DNA of 64,000 bases from Pollenia angustigena (GCA_930367215.1 OV884059.1:5914945-5978944), one strand, 5' to 3'. Shown: positions 1 to 10,784, counted from the first letter of the stretch. Made by a program: numbers and translations. Notes: generated by a model from the letters alone, not told the origin.

Positions 1-526
1 TAAGTACTGTACGCAAAAGCGTTATTGCGTACACTGCAATGAATAAAGTGAGTGGTGGTGTGCTTTCAAGTGAAAAAATAAGAAACACTTTATACAATAC
101 TAGATGACCCGTGCGAATATTTCGCACCGTTAGTTGTCAGTTTTGTAACATAAAATGAAAATAATTAATAGAAATTTTAGTAACTTCAATACATTTTAAA
201 ATATAATTTTTATCAATGAAAATATTAATTTTTCAATTTCTAATTATTTTTCGTCATTAGTGTTAGAAATAAGCTTTAAAATGAGATATCATTCATTAAA
301 TTTGATGCGGTGGCATGGGAGATATTTGCAACCGACAAAAAAAAGTGCTTTAGAAATAATATATACAATATATGATTTTCCTGTACACAGAATACAATAT
401 TTTCCTGTACACAGAAAGAAAAACACTCGGGATAAATTATTGATAAAAATTGAAAAATTTTCAATAACGGCGACTTTATGTATGTTCGAATTTTATAAAA
501 AAAAAAAAAAAAACATTTTGACCTAC
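1..526. other. Intron/left edge, no exon recognised
   Basis: This lies downstream of the GTAGGT donor (526-521, minus) of the left-edge gene, so it is read as the start of an intron that leaves the window. It is A+T-rich, with a duplicated short segment near 375-415 (TTTCCTGTACACAGA twice) and a 17-A run at 497-513. No second exon was found. Confidence 0.4.
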
Positions 527-1829
527 CTCATCGATCTCCTTAAGAAACTCTTCACTATGACGCTTATAATCAGTATTTTTCATTCTCACCAATTCGCCTA
601 CCCATAATTCTTCACTTTTCTTGTCCAATAATTGTTCTCCTTGTTCTTGTTTTATGATTTTCTCATGCAATTGTTCGGCATGATTTAAAAAATCATCCAT
701 GGCCGTAAAATCTTTACAGCAATTAACTTTATCCTTACAAAGTTTACAATTGTAAACCATTTCTCCCTGACAATTCCAGGAATAGTCAGCATAATCCATA
801 ATAATTTTATCCTTGTTTAAGGATCTATTATAATATTCTAAATTGACTGGATCTTCTTCAATGGCATCGGAGGGAAAAGCCGGGTGTTTATAGCCTTTTA
901 TATATAAGTCGAATTTATGTAATTCTGAAATAATCACCCCTATTATGAAAGTCGACATCGACACAAGTAGACGGCACCTCAACACTAATGGTATTTTCCG
1001 AGTCGTTGTTGACAATGATCGATTACTTTTGACAGTCAAGTGATATTTCTTAAGGCGCTTTTTAGTCGACGTCGAGTAGTATTGTCCCCGTTTTAGTCGA
1101 CAGGAAATTTTGCGACGACTCAAATGAAAGTTAAAGAAATTTTAAATGAAATGTTAACATATTTATTGAATACGTTTGAAATAAAAAATGCAAATTTAAA
1201 AGAAGTTATGGGCACAAATTTAATTAGAAAATTTAACGCGAAAATTCGGAAACATTTGCAAAAATATCGAAAATTTGCGAACATTTTTAATATGAAAGGA
1301 ATGACAAAAATTCGGTGAAAATTGCTAAATTAACGGAAATTCGCAAAAATTTGCTAACAGCGGCATGAAAGAAAAGTCTTATATTTATTAATAAACGTTA
1401 AAGCTATAAAGAATCAGAAAACTTACAGTAAAAATATCTTTTATCAAAAACATGCCAAAAATTCGCGAACAAAATTCAAAATTGGAAGCAAACTCTACAC
1501 TTTATTTTAAAAAGCTAAATCGGTTAAAAAAATATGTCGGAAAATAGCATAAATAGCGTTAAAAAGTGAGTGAAGAACAAAAAAATAAAAAAAACAATTG
1601 GAGATGGGATTTTTTTGTCAAATTTTCGATAACTAGTCGACGTCGACACAACATTCTTATAAAATACCAAATTAACGTCGAAGTGATGTAGTCGTCGCCT
1701 TGATGTGACAACAATTAAAAATTAATGTCGACGTCGACAACGCCTTACATAATAGGGGTGATTATCATATCCAATAACTTCATGTTCGTTAATAAAATCA
1801 ATTAAAATTTTGGTGAAAACTGGGGACAT
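527..1829 (-). CDS. Unrecognised gene, N-terminal exon split by a transposon
   Basis: Not recognised. Reading on the minus strand, an ATG at 1829-1827 in a good fly context (ACAAAATG) opens 22 codons (MSPVFTKILIDFINEHEVIG and on) down to about 1764. An 830-bp element (933-1762) follows, then coding resumes at 930 and runs to 527, ending at a GTAGGT donor. If the element and one copy of its TA duplication are left out, the frame joins exactly (GAT-ATT-TCA-GAA), giving about 155 residues before the splice. The resumed part is highly charged and has one possible zinc-finger-like C-x2-C ... H-x4-H cluster (YNCKLCKDKVNCC ... HAEQLH). As sequenced, translation from the ATG enters the element, so this allele is probably broken, unless the element is polymorphic or removed from the RNA. 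Remaining exons are outside the window. Gene status rests on codon sense and splice signal only. Confidence 0.5.
933..1762. mobile_element. 830-bp TIR element with TA duplication, inside an exon
   Basis: The ends are inverted repeats starting ATCACCCCTATTATG on both sides, then diverging but still rich in GTCGAC motifs. TA flanks both ends (931-932 and 1763-1764), the mark of Tc1/mariner-type insertion. No transposase reading frame was recognised, so it is a non-autonomous element (MITE). It splits the exon of the left-edge gene. Confidence 0.75.
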
Positions 1830-3040
1830 TTTGTACAAACATTAATTTGTTTTCAAATGTTTTTTAATTTTTTATCAGGAAACAATTTTCCGATTTTTTT
1901 CTATAGTGCTTATAAAGACCGTATAAAAACTGCAAAATGGTTTTTTAACATGATAATGACAAATAACAAAAAAGATAATTAACAAATTTTTTTTTAGCAA
2001 ATTGATAAGATAAGATTTTTTTTGGCCATTTCTATGTTTATTTGGTTTTCATGTGCTGCAGTTATGAAAAAACGATGGTTTATCTTAGAGACGATAGTAT
2101 TTTTAGTTTGTTAAAAAATATTGGTTTATTTGTAGTGTAGTGTGTCCCAAAAAAATTGTTTTTGGGCTTAAGCCTCATTTAAAACCTTATAGGGTCAAAC
2201 ATTTTTAGTTTATTTTAGTTCGCACAAGTCGAATTTTTGCAAAAAAAATCGGTCTTACCGTTCTCTTTTTGAGTTTTCGTCATAACTTTGTCAAAAACGA
2301 CGATTTTCTTCACTTCATTTTTCTTATTTATTCTATGCGCTAAATTTCAGTTATGTATTTTATAAAGCTTTTTTGTAATAGTCATATTCCTTTCAATTTT
2401 GCAGAAATGACTGTATACACTACCAGACTATTATATTGTATTTTCTTGTTACATTTTACCTTAGCTCTCCTTTGGACAGCAATGATGTATATTGAAGGTA
2501 CAGAAAAATTTACAATTAGACACCAGCAGAATGTAATGCATTTTCTGGCCCGCTACGGCCTTCGTCAGCATACTGAAATTTAGCTCATAGAATAAATTCG
2601 AAAAATGAAAAATTTTGAATATAATATAAAGTAACCTTCGGAAGGATATAATTCCCAGTTTCTATTACAATTTTTCATAATTTTTTAATAAATTTTGTAA
2701 ATAACAATTTATAACTTAAAATTTTATGAAAATGAAAAAAACTAATAATTCTAAATAATTTAAGAAAAAACTATTTTTGAATTTGCTCTTACCATTCCTG
2801 AGTTATACCAAAATTATTTTTTATTAACATATTTTTAATTTGCTGTCATCAAAATAATTTATATTTATTAAGGTGATCGTGCAGTAGTGTCACACGCCGA
2901 CACTATTACTCCGATTCCAATGAAATTCACCAAAACGGTTTATAGTTTTCATACTCTATTTGGTATTCAAAATCCGCTACATCGGCCAATTATGAAAAAA
3001 GTTATAATGCAAATTGTGAAAAAAAACAGGAAAAGTTAAT
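1830..3040. other. Intergenic, repeat-derived, no gene seen
   Basis: A+T-rich DNA. Positions 2303-2364 (TTCTTCACTTCATTTTTCTT and on) recur nearly unchanged at 26038-26093. Its imperfect inverted copy at about 2565-2625 suggests a decayed foldback element spanning about 2303-2625. No open frame with coding character was found. Confidence 0.4.
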
Positions 3041-3041
3041 T

Positions 3042-3195
3042 TTTATACCCACTACTTCCACTGGTAGCAACAGAGGGTATACATATACATATTAGTTTGG
3101 CATTTCGTGTGTATATTCATCTGAGGTACAACAACGTTATATGTTCTTGGTCCTTATGCATCTTTAGTCGATTTAACTATATTCGTTCTTGGTCA
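3042..3195 (+). mobile_element. DINE-1-like fragment (5' end)
   Basis: It begins TTTTTATACCCACTACTTCC and carries the short 5' stem (TACCC ... GGGTATAC), the CATTTCGTGTG segment and the TAGTCGATTTA block shared by the other DINE-like copies here. It is degenerate and breaks off before the middle of the element. Confidence 0.45.
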
Positions 3196-3389
3196 ACATT
3201 CTTATGTAGATCATGTATTCTTTTAACCACAGCCTTCGCAGTGGTGAAAATTATAAAACTGCAAAGAATTTTAAAGATGAGAATGTGGTTGTTCTCGAAA
3301 CACTTAAATTCGAAACGAATTCGAGCCCAATTAAAAATAAAAATTTGACAAATTTAAACATGATTAAAAAAAAAATCAAGAACTTTGAT

Positions 3390-3735
3390 TATGCCCTCCA
3401 CCACCACTAGTGGTGAATTAGGGTATACTAAGTTTGTCATTCCGTGTGAAATGTTTTTATGATATTTACATCTAAGACCCTATAAAGTATATTCTGGGTC
3501 CTTGAGTAATTCTAAGTCGATTTAGCCATGTTTGTCCGTCTGTTAAAAACACGCTCACTTCCGAAAACACACAAAAGAAAAGAGCAAACTTAGTGTCAAA
3601 TTGCTTGTAGTTATCTTCAGCAGTTTGGGATTGAAATTCAGCAAAATCGGTTCAGTAGAATCAGAGATATGCATTAAAATGGGGAACCACCATAAAAAAT
3701 CGCTCAGTTTCTGCAACAACGTCATAAGCCAAAAA
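3390..3735 (+). mobile_element. DINE-1-like element, 5' part (family A)
   Basis: The copy has the family A order: CCCTCCACCACCACTAG / TAGTGGTG stem, GGGTATACTAAGTTTGTCAT, TCCGTGTGAA, CCTATAAAGTATATTCTGGG, TCTAAGTCGATTTAGCCATG, GTCCGTCTGT, AACACGCTCACTT. Drosophila INE-1/DINE-1 (DNAREP1) elements have the same layout. The 3' hairpin end is absent; a TIR element (3749-4134) lies where the copy stops. Confidence 0.6.
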
Positions 3736-3748
3736 TCGCAAATTTAAA

Positions 3749-4134
3749 CTACATATCGTTAACTTAATACGAAAAGGCCCTAACTCATGTTTTTCATAGT
3801 TTACAGGAGAAGGAAAAAACTAAATAAAAAAAGATGCAATATTGATACAAAATTTGTTTAAACGCAATTTTTATTAAAAACACTTTACAAATTTAGTGTT
3901 ATATTAGTTTTATTAATTTTCTTTAATTTTTATTTATTAATATGAGTAAGGGCTTTTTGTAAGAGATGAGTTAGGGCTTTTCGTTTTTAGGCTATAACTT
4001 CGGTATTTTTTTTCCGAATTCATCTGATTTTTTTTCGAGAATGTGTATCTAGTAATGGTCTATCGAAATATGTAAAAATATCGATTTCGAAAAATTATGA
4101 GTTAGGGCCTTTTCGTATTAAGTTAAGGATATAG
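3749..4134. mobile_element. 386-bp TIR element (MITE)
   Basis: The left end CTACATATCGTTAACTTAAT and right end TTAAGGATATAG are inverted repeats extending about 40 bp through the shared stretch TACGAAAAGGCCCTAACTC. TAAA flanks both sides (3745-3748 and 4135-4138), compatible with a TAA target duplication. Subterminal GAGTTAGGGC motifs repeat inside. No coding frame. Confidence 0.6.
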
Positions 4135-4678
4135 TAAATCATTCTTATAATATTTCTTATTTATCAAGATAATCAGCCTGTGTTCTTTAATCTATTAGAA
4201 AAAACGACCTATTTTGCAAAAAATAGCTTATAGAATTATAAAAACCAGCAATTAAATGTTATTTGGAAAATCCCGGGCAGCGACGTGACCAAACGGTAAA
4301 AATGAAATAATTCCCATATTCTATACCACAAAAATTTATGAACAGAAATTTTAAAAAATACCTCTACTTTAAAAAAAAAAGAAAACTAAGAACATTTTTT
4401 TTAATTTTATTTATAATGCAGAAAAATTTATTTTATTCATCCAAAAAAATGGAAAGTTGATTTGTGGGTAGGAGGGAAAAATATATAATTTTTTTTAAAT
4501 ACGCAAACAAAATTTTGAGCTTGCTCTTTTATACATATTTTTTTTTTTAAATATTTGATTTACAACTTATTTTAAAGTAGAATTCACCCATTTGTTTTTA
4601 ACAAATTTTTTCTCCGGAAAACTTCGGCCAAATGAGTAAATCCGCTTTAATTGTTAAAAAACCAATTTAATACTTAAC
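4135..4678. other. Spacer downstream of staufen, nothing recognised
   Basis: A+T-rich, with homopolymer runs (A at 4370-4380, T at 4540-4548). No frame, hairpin end or known repeat was recognised. Confidence 0.35.
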
Positions 4679-4684
4679 TTTATT
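4679..4684 (-). other. Poly(A) signal AATAAA for staufen
   Basis: TTTATT on the plus strand reads AATAAA on the minus strand, about 43 bases after the staufen stop codon. It is the nearest canonical signal. Confidence 0.5.
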
Positions 4685-4726
4685 AATTATTTGTATAGAA
4701 ATTATTGAAGAAAAAACAACAACAAA

Positions 4727-7339
4727 TTATGTATTGACTGCATTATTTAAACCCATTTCACTTAGTATTTTCAAAGCATTTTTAGCAGCATCCTCTTGAG
4801 ATTCCTTGGCATTAACACCAACACCGTGACATATTTGTGGTGGATTAGTAGAGAGCATAACAATAGTAAGGAATTCATTGTGATTACCTTTGGGATAATC
4901 GGAAAATTCAACTTCAAAACCTAAAAGTTTTGCCAAATACATTAATTGATCTTTCATATGCAGATTAGGACTTTTAGAAGTTGTAGTATTTGTAGGAGGA
5001 GGAGGAGTAGATTCTTTAGCCGTTGGCGCTGCAGAAATTAAGGAAGTAGAAGAGGGAGTATTTGGTAAAATTTTACTGATATTATTATCCGTTTCCTGAG
5101 ATGAATCCATGGGTGTTAGCAAATTGTTGTTAGTTTCAATTCTTAAGGGCTTAGTAGAGACAGTAGTTTCTAATACTGGTTTCTTTATTTCTAAAGAATT
5201 ATCTGCCGGTGTATTGGTTACATTTTCTTCAGTTGGATCATCTAAGTTTGTGATGGCAATTAGAAAATTTTGTGCAGCATCGCGTTTGGCCAACTTTTTA
5301 CTATTACCAACCCCACGAGCCACTATATTATTAGAACTCACCTCCATAACAAATTGTCTTCGGCGAGAATTTTCTTTACCAAATTCACTTATTAATTTAA
5401 ATATTGGCTCTTTTTCCTTTTTATTTTGATGCCATTCTATTAATTTAGTAATAGGATTCGCTTCTTCTGTTTCTACATTAACTTTTTTATTTTTATGCCA
5501 AGGTCTTTCCGAGTCCTCTTTGGGTTCATTTTGATTAAGCGATTTAGCTGTAGCAGCACTTGGCTTTTTGGAGGAAATTTTTAACTTTACACGCTTGACG
5601 GGTGAAGCCACTGGTGTTAAGGGTGGTAATTTTTTCAGTTCCTCTAGCATTTTTTGGGCAGCCTTCTTTTTAGAAATCTTTTTGCCCGTCCCCTCACCTT
5701 CAGTCACTAAATCCCCTACTATGCAGGCCGTAATAAAGGTACGCATATGGGCTGGACCTTCTTCTCTCAAAACTTTAAAATCTACTGGTAAATTTCTTTT
5801 AATACCTAGTTCGAATACTAAAGATATTGGTGATTTGTTATCGTTATCTTCCATACTATCATTATGGGCTTCCGATTGCGCGTTATTTACTTGTTCTTTT
5901 AATACTTGCAAGGCATTAGAGGCAGCATCATGTTTGGCTTGTTGTAATGTCCTGCCTACTCCTACAAATTGCTTGTTGCCTACTATTAGGGTTATCTTAC
6001 AGGGCGACGTAGAGGGAAAATAAGTGAAATTACCAGGAGCTGAGACATTAGGGAGAGAATGTTGAAACGCGGTATAACGATTTTGAAATTTGCTTAAAAA
6101 TTGACGTTTTTGATTTAGATTTACAAACTGCTTGTTACTACTTATAACATTTTCAACCACGCCCATGTTTGGAGGTTGCTGCAAGGCATTTTTATTTACT
6201 TCATAATGTTTGGGGTTGGAAATATAATTTGTATTGTTTTCCATTTGCTTAGGATCGAATATATAATATGTTTGTTGTCCAAGCTTCATGGCTAAAGCAT
6301 TTAATTCCACTGTAGGGGTAATATTCGATTTTGCCACATTATTTTCATCAGTTCGGCGATTTGTTTTTGGTGTAGGATGTTTGTACTTGGTTTTTTCTAT
6401 AGCCTCTTTAGCAGCCAAATGTTGGGCTTTTTTGATTTTAAATCCCTCCGCAGTGTACTCCTCATCACCGAGTTTCAAAGTTACCGTAAAACGTTTACAG
6501 TGAGCTGGGCCATTTTCAGTAGTAAGTCTATATTGAAATGATATTTTATTAAATCTAGCCAAATCATTAATCAGGCACATGGGTGTTTTTTCACGAGCAC
6601 TTTTAGCTGATTTATCATTAACATCTTCGCCATGATCTAATTCATTGTTAATATTAAGAACTTGTACAACATCTTGTTGAACCTCTAATTTATTTGTATC
6701 CTCCTGATTTAACTGTGTATTATTTTCCTCAACAACAGCCGGATAATCGGGAACTTGGTTGTGACTTATAGCTGTTTCCTCATTATTTGACTTTATTTCC
6801 TCTCGATTGCTGTTTCTATTTTCATCAAATTTTCTGGACATTATCTGCGTTACGTTATTATTAAAATTATTTAGTTTATTTGCTTCTTGTTGATTTTGCA
6901 AATCCTTTGATTTTTTACTGCTAAATTCCACATGTCTTAAAGGCTGAACAGTATCCTGTGTTACAATATGATCTTTAAAAATTTTTCTTTGTACCGCAAA
7001 CTGTCCAAGAAATTTTGGTGGCCCATTTGGATGTATATGCTGTTGGTGGTATTGATTAGTTTTATAAACAAAAGGCTGCTGTTGTTGGTGTTGCCGAACA
7101 CTTTGATAATGATTTGTTTCCGGATTATTCTTTATTTGCATATTATTCGCTGTACGCTGATATTGTAAAACAGAAACTTCATTTATATTGTTTACGTACT
7201 TTTTATTGATTTGCAGCTGTCCCATATGCGAAACGTTTGGTGCGGTGGACACAAAATGTACTCCTGCATTGTAAGGAGGAGGCGGCATATTCATGTTGCG
7301 ATGTTTTGGTTTGCCATTTAAACGTGTGGAACAATGCAT
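4727..7339 (-). CDS. stau: Staufen, double-stranded RNA-binding protein
   Basis: Staufen binds stem structures in mRNA and directs mRNA localisation in oocytes and neuroblasts (oskar, bicoid and prospero in Drosophila). From the ATG at 7339 the protein is 870 aa; the open frame extends further only through a TTG, so the ATG was chosen. Domains seen: Q/N-rich N-terminus; dsRBD1 about 252-318 (KTPMCLINDLARFN, GPAHCKRF, KKAQHLAAKEAIE); dsRBD2 about 343-482, split by a long N-rich insert as in fly Staufen; dsRBD3 about 503-572 (GPAHMRTF, KKISKKKAAQKMLEEL); dsRBD4 about 628-696 (KKLAKRDAAQNFL); dsRBD5 about 795-864, the fold that binds Miranda in Drosophila. The KKxAK-type helix-2 lysines are clear in dsRBD1, 3 and 4 and weak in 2 and 5. 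The coding region has no intron. The length is somewhat below what I recall for Drosophila (about 1,026 aa), mostly in the low-complexity N-terminus. An upstream exon adding N-terminal residues cannot be excluded. Confidence 0.93.
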   Translation of the reverse strand: MHCSTRLNGKPKHRNMNMPPPPYNAGVHFVSTAPNVSHMGQLQINKKYVNNINEVSVLQYQRTANNMQIKNNPETNHYQSVRQHQQQQPFVYKTNQYHQQHIHPNGPPKFLGQFAVQRKIFKDHIVTQDTVQPLRHVEFSSKKSKDLQNQQEANKLNNFNNNVTQIMSRKFDENRNSNREEIKSNNEETAISHNQVPDYPAVVEENNTQLNQEDTNKLEVQQDVVQVLNINNELDHGEDVNDKSAKSAREKTPMCLINDLARFNKISFQYRLTTENGPAHCKRFTVTLKLGDEEYTAEGFKIKKAQHLAAKEAIEKTKYKHPTPKTNRRTDENNVAKSNITPTVELNALAMKLGQQTYYIFDPKQMENNTNYISNPKHYEVNKNALQQPPNMGVVENVISSNKQFVNLNQKRQFLSKFQNRYTAFQHSLPNVSAPGNFTYFPSTSPCKITLIVGNKQFVGVGRTLQQAKHDAASNALQVLKEQVNNAQSEAHNDSMEDNDNKSPISLVFELGIKRNLPVDFKVLREEGPAHMRTFITACIVGDLVTEGEGTGKKISKKKAAQKMLEELKKLPPLTPVASPVKRVKLKISSKKPSAATAKSLNQNEPKEDSERPWHKNKKVNVETEEANPITKLIEWHQNKKEKEPIFKLISEFGKENSRRRQFVMEVSSNNIVARGVGNSKKLAKRDAAQNFLIAITNLDDPTEENVTNTPADNSLEIKKPVLETTVSTKPLRIETNNNLLTPMDSSQETDNNISKILPNTPSSTSLISAAPTAKESTPPPPTNTTTSKSPNLHMKDQLMYLAKLLGFEVEFSDYPKGNHNEFLTIVMLSTNPPQICHGVGVNAKESQEDAAKNALKILSEMGLNNAVNT

Positions 7340-8228
7340 ATTTTTTAGGCTTGAAAACCTTAACAATTTATTAAAAAAATCGTTTTTTATTAATACAAAA
7401 TGCAGCAGTATGTATATCAAAGAACAACAACAATGTCTGAGTTAAAATTTTTCTGTCACTGATGTCGTAAAGGTAGCAACTAAGGGTTGTGTATTTAAGT
7501 AGTAAATGACAGTTTAAGGCAGGGATACGAAAAAACTGGTACTTTTTCTCTCTAAGATATATTTGGTCCAGTGCCCGGAATATAACATAAAAAGTATGAT
7601 AATAGAGCTTAGAAGTTTAGATTTAGAAAATTACATACATACAATTTTTGTAAACCCTTTTCTTGCTCTAATTTTTACGTGAACTAGGTCACGTGCAAAA
7701 GCTAGTGTAGAATAATTACAAAATTTCTGTTAGAAAAAATGATTTCTTTAAAAAATTATTTTAATTATGGCCTGGAAAATTTTTTTTACTTAAAAGCAAT
7801 ATGCTTAAAAAAAATTATTTTAATTAATATCACTAAGCTATTATTTAAGAAATTTTACTTAATTGTATAACATATGTACGTTTCGTATATTTTTTAGTTT
7901 TAAATCCATTTTCTTTCTATAAAACTTTCCTAAAACAGTCTAAAAGCAAAAAGAAGTGATTTTTCCTGTTTATCTAAACAAAAAAAAAAAAACAATTGAC
8001 AAAGAACTAAGTGATTTATTGAAATTTATTTCTATAAACTAAAGTTATTATCTCACAAAACTCGTACTTTTTAAATATTGATGAGAACACTAATTATTTG
8101 ACGAAATTTGTTGTTGTTCTTTTTCTTGGTTTTAAATAATTTAATTTAAATTAAAACAAAATCAATAAAAACAATATACATATGTAAGTATCTATATATT
8201 TATGTATCTTTGTTAGGATAGAGAAAAA
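7340..8228. other. Spacer between staufen and the first zinc-finger gene
   Basis: This holds the staufen 5' leader/promoter side and the zinc-finger 3' UTR side. Two AATAAA signals on the minus strand (plus TTTATT at 8015-8020 and 8025-8030) lie about 200 bases after the zinc-finger stop and could end that mRNA. No other feature was recognised. Confidence 0.4.
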
Positions 8229-9902
8229 TTATTCATTACTATCTATGGTTATTTCATAAACTAATTCCTCGTCATCGGCAACATCATCTGGAGTAATTTC
8301 TTCGATTCTATGCGTTTGCAATAGATCATTACTTAATATAAATTGTCCTGTCTGATCCTGGTGATTTGTAGGCGAGGAAGATATTAAATGTTTATAATCA
8401 GATTCATCTAAAATTTGTACTGTTTCTATGGTATCATCATCTGTGTGAGGCTGGTGTTGTTGCAGTATATCGTTGGAATTTTGAGAATATTCTTGACTGT
8501 TTTCGTTATCCAAAAAAATCTCATGCTTTTCTATATCGTTTTCGTTTTGCGCCTGTGTTTGCAATAATAGCTGTTGTTCTTCCTCCTGTTGTTGTTGCAG
8601 CATACCCTCTTCTTCCAACTTACGTCGGGTATTATTGCGGCATTGTATGGAACGTTTGTGGGCATCAAAATAATTGATATCGGTAAATTCTTCATTACAA
8701 ATGTGACATTCGAAATGGGTTTGATGCAGGTGATATTGCTTACGATGTCTTGCCATTTTGTGAGCATCCCGACACTGCATGCCACAAAAGGGACAAACTA
8801 TAATACGTCTTTTACCCATGTGTACGGCCCGTATGTGTTCCTGTAGACTAAAATTCTTATAGTATGACTTAGGGCATATATCACATTTAAATCTTCGCTT
8901 CTTTTCATGAGTGGCCTCTCTATGCCTTTTGAGTTGAGTATTTTGAGCAAATGTTTTGCCGCACACTTCACAGATGTGATCTTTCTCCTGGTGGCGTCGT
9001 TGGTTGTGTACCCGCAGATCCTGTTTGGTTGAGAAATACAATTTACACAATTCACAAACATAAGGCCTAATGCCCATGTGTCTTCGGGCATGGCCGGCTA
9101 AATATTTGCAATCTTTGTAGGTCTCCTCGCAATAAATGCACTGATAACGAGCAGTGCCCGGCACCAGATGGGTCTTAAGATGAGCGATTATTTTCGATCT
9201 ACTCATGACATCTGGGCAAATGCCACATTCCATAGGTAACTTTTCATCGTCATCATTGTTGGATACTGAGAATTCCACAATTGGTGTTCCGTCTGGATCA
9301 TAGTCAACAATTGTGGCGACTAATTCGTCAAATAACATGTATTTCCTCGCCACCCCTTTTGGACCCTTAGACTCCGGACATGGTTTGGGCAGCGGTTTTT
9401 TTGTCTTCTCAACTTTAGCTTGTACTTCTTGTTCCGGCACAACGGTTTCAGTTTCTGCTTCATCCACCTCCTCTAATCCCACTTCTTCATATTCGATATC
9501 CTGAAATTCTTCCTGGCCGTAACCATTTGCCGTTTCCTCCTCTATTAAATGATCTTCTTCGGCATCTTGTTCAATAATTTCTTCCTTTAAAGTTTTATGC
9601 TCCTCCTGTTCTGTTTGTTCTAATATTTCTGTTTTAATATCTATATCTGCATTTGATATTAAATCCTGGGCGACTTCGTCGTCCAACTCTTCAACAATCT
9701 CGTAATCATCATCATCATCTTCATAGAGAAAAGTATCTTCTGTTAAATGCTCTGCTTGTGGCACCAGTAAACTGTGAGGGTCATTGTGTACGTTATCATC
9801 GTTTTCAACCCTACCATCCTCAACACTTTCATCAATTTCTATACAATCTCGTGCAAATTCATATTCAATATATTCATCCATATCTTCGGCTGTATCACAC
9901 AT
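8229..9902 (-). CDS. C2H2 zinc-finger protein (paralogue 1)
   Basis: A probable nuclear DNA-binding regulator of 557 aa; I cannot name the orthologue. The ATG at 9902 (context AAAGAAATG) was chosen because the frame extends upstream only to a GTG. Residues 1-165 are very acidic (runs such as EDDDDDYEIVEELDDE). A box at about 186-212 (ARKYMLFDELVATIVDYD, then PIVEFSV) is shared with the neighbouring paralogue. Fingers occupy about 224-422: six C-x2-C-x12-H-x3-5-H fingers (first CGICPDVM, second CIYCEETY, fourth CEVCGKTFAQNTQLKRH) and a seventh with Cys in place of the last His (CHICNEEF ... HKRSIQC). The C-terminus is Q- and acid-rich. No ZAD or BTB domain is visible, and the coding region is one exon. 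It lies 2.9 kb downstream of, and on the same strand as, its paralogue, which fits a tandem duplication. Confidence 0.85.
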   Translation of the reverse strand: MCDTAEDMDEYIEYEFARDCIEIDESVEDGRVENDDNVHNDPHSLLVPQAEHLTEDTFLYEDDDDDYEIVEELDDEVAQDLISNADIDIKTEILEQTEQEEHKTLKEEIIEQDAEEDHLIEEETANGYGQEEFQDIEYEEVGLEEVDEAETETVVPEQEVQAKVEKTKKPLPKPCPESKGPKGVARKYMLFDELVATIVDYDPDGTPIVEFSVSNNDDDEKLPMECGICPDVMSRSKIIAHLKTHLVPGTARYQCIYCEETYKDCKYLAGHARRHMGIRPYVCELCKLYFSTKQDLRVHNQRRHQEKDHICEVCGKTFAQNTQLKRHREATHEKKRRFKCDICPKSYYKNFSLQEHIRAVHMGKRRIIVCPFCGMQCRDAHKMARHRKQYHLHQTHFECHICNEEFTDINYFDAHKRSIQCRNNTRRKLEEEGMLQQQQEEEQQLLLQTQAQNENDIEKHEIFLDNENSQEYSQNSNDILQQHQPHTDDDTIETVQILDESDYKHLISSSPTNHQDQTGQFILSNDLLQTHRIEEITPDDVADDEELVYEITIDSNE

Positions 9903-10485
9903 TTCTTTATTTTGCTTTAAGATGAACACTTTTTATATTTTTTACAATATTATTCCAGCTTTTCTTTGTAAAAAAATGTTTCTGCGCGTTTTTGCTCTTT
10001 TTTTCCTTTAATTTTCTACTTACAGGCGTCAGCAAATGTCAAATACTGTGTTGTTTTTTTTGTTTTGTTATTATTCATATTTCAATCACAATGAGCTGTC
10101 AAATGATATTGCGACGATCAGTGATGCCAATTATTGGGACACTAGCAAGGCGAATTTATTACAGGTGGTCTTAAAAGCGCTGCTGATATTAGCTAAAATC
10201 ACTGTTGGATGTCAAAATTTTGTTTATTCTCTCTTATTATCTTTGTTTCTGTTTTGTTTTATTTCTGTTTTTGACATTGTACAATGATTTTACAAAAACA
10301 AATTGCTTATGGTTTTTGTACGAGTTGTACTTGTTGTAGTACCGAGATTACCTGGGATGAATTCGCCTTGGACACTAGACTTGTAAAGAAATTTGGAAAA
10401 CGGTCTAAAAAGGGCTTTATTAAAAAACAATACGGTTTTACTACATTATTATGCAATTTTTTTCGAATTATCGTTACATTACATG
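9903..10485. other. Upstream region of the first zinc-finger gene
   Basis: This presumably holds the promoter and leader of the zinc-finger gene on the minus strand. T-rich tracts and several GCTGTCAAA/TGACA motifs are present, but no TATA box or initiator can be picked with confidence. Confidence 0.3.
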
Positions 10486-10775
10486 GGGGTTTCACCTGAC
10501 AATTTTTTGTGATACCAAACGTCAAAGTCTATATAAAATACTATAAAATTTTTGTCAGTGTTTTTTTTTTTTTGTATGAAGTTTGACGTTTGTGCCAGTT
10601 CACACACGTCAAGTTTGACTCGTCAAGTCTTGAGATTTTAGGAGAGAAGGGAAACGAGAATGCCATTTCTTTTCCCCTGGGGTCTTCACCTGACAATTTT
10701 TTGTCATAGTAAACGTCAAACTTCATATAAAAAAAAACACTGACAAACATTTTAGAGTTTGACGTTTGGTATGTA
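10486..10775. mobile_element. Composite foldback element
   Basis: The left arm (about 10511-10590: ATACCAAACGTCAAAG ... GTATGAAGTTTGACGTTT) is inverted at about 10710-10770 (AAACGTCAAACTTCATATAA ... TTTGACGTTTGGTAT). Between the arms lies one half of another foldback family: GTGCCAGTTCACACACGTC through TTCTTTTCCCC matches the left half of the complete element at 18742-18883. GGGTTTCACCTGACAATTTT also recurs as GGGTCTTCACCTGACAATTT at 10681. The parts look like two elements merged and partly deleted. Confidence 0.55.
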
Positions 10776-10784
10776 GTTATATAG

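Noticed and set aside
476..1123. 215-codon frame read as one gene
   Set aside because: Its first part is transposon sequence and its last residues run through the GTAGGT donor into a poly-A tract; only 932-527 is coding.
5109..6023. Open frames opposite staufen
   Set aside because: They are complementary-strand shadows of the dsRBD coding sequence.
8531..9091. Alternative minus-strand frames inside the first zinc-finger gene
   Set aside because: They are frame-shifted shadows of the zinc-finger repeats without a finger pattern of their own.
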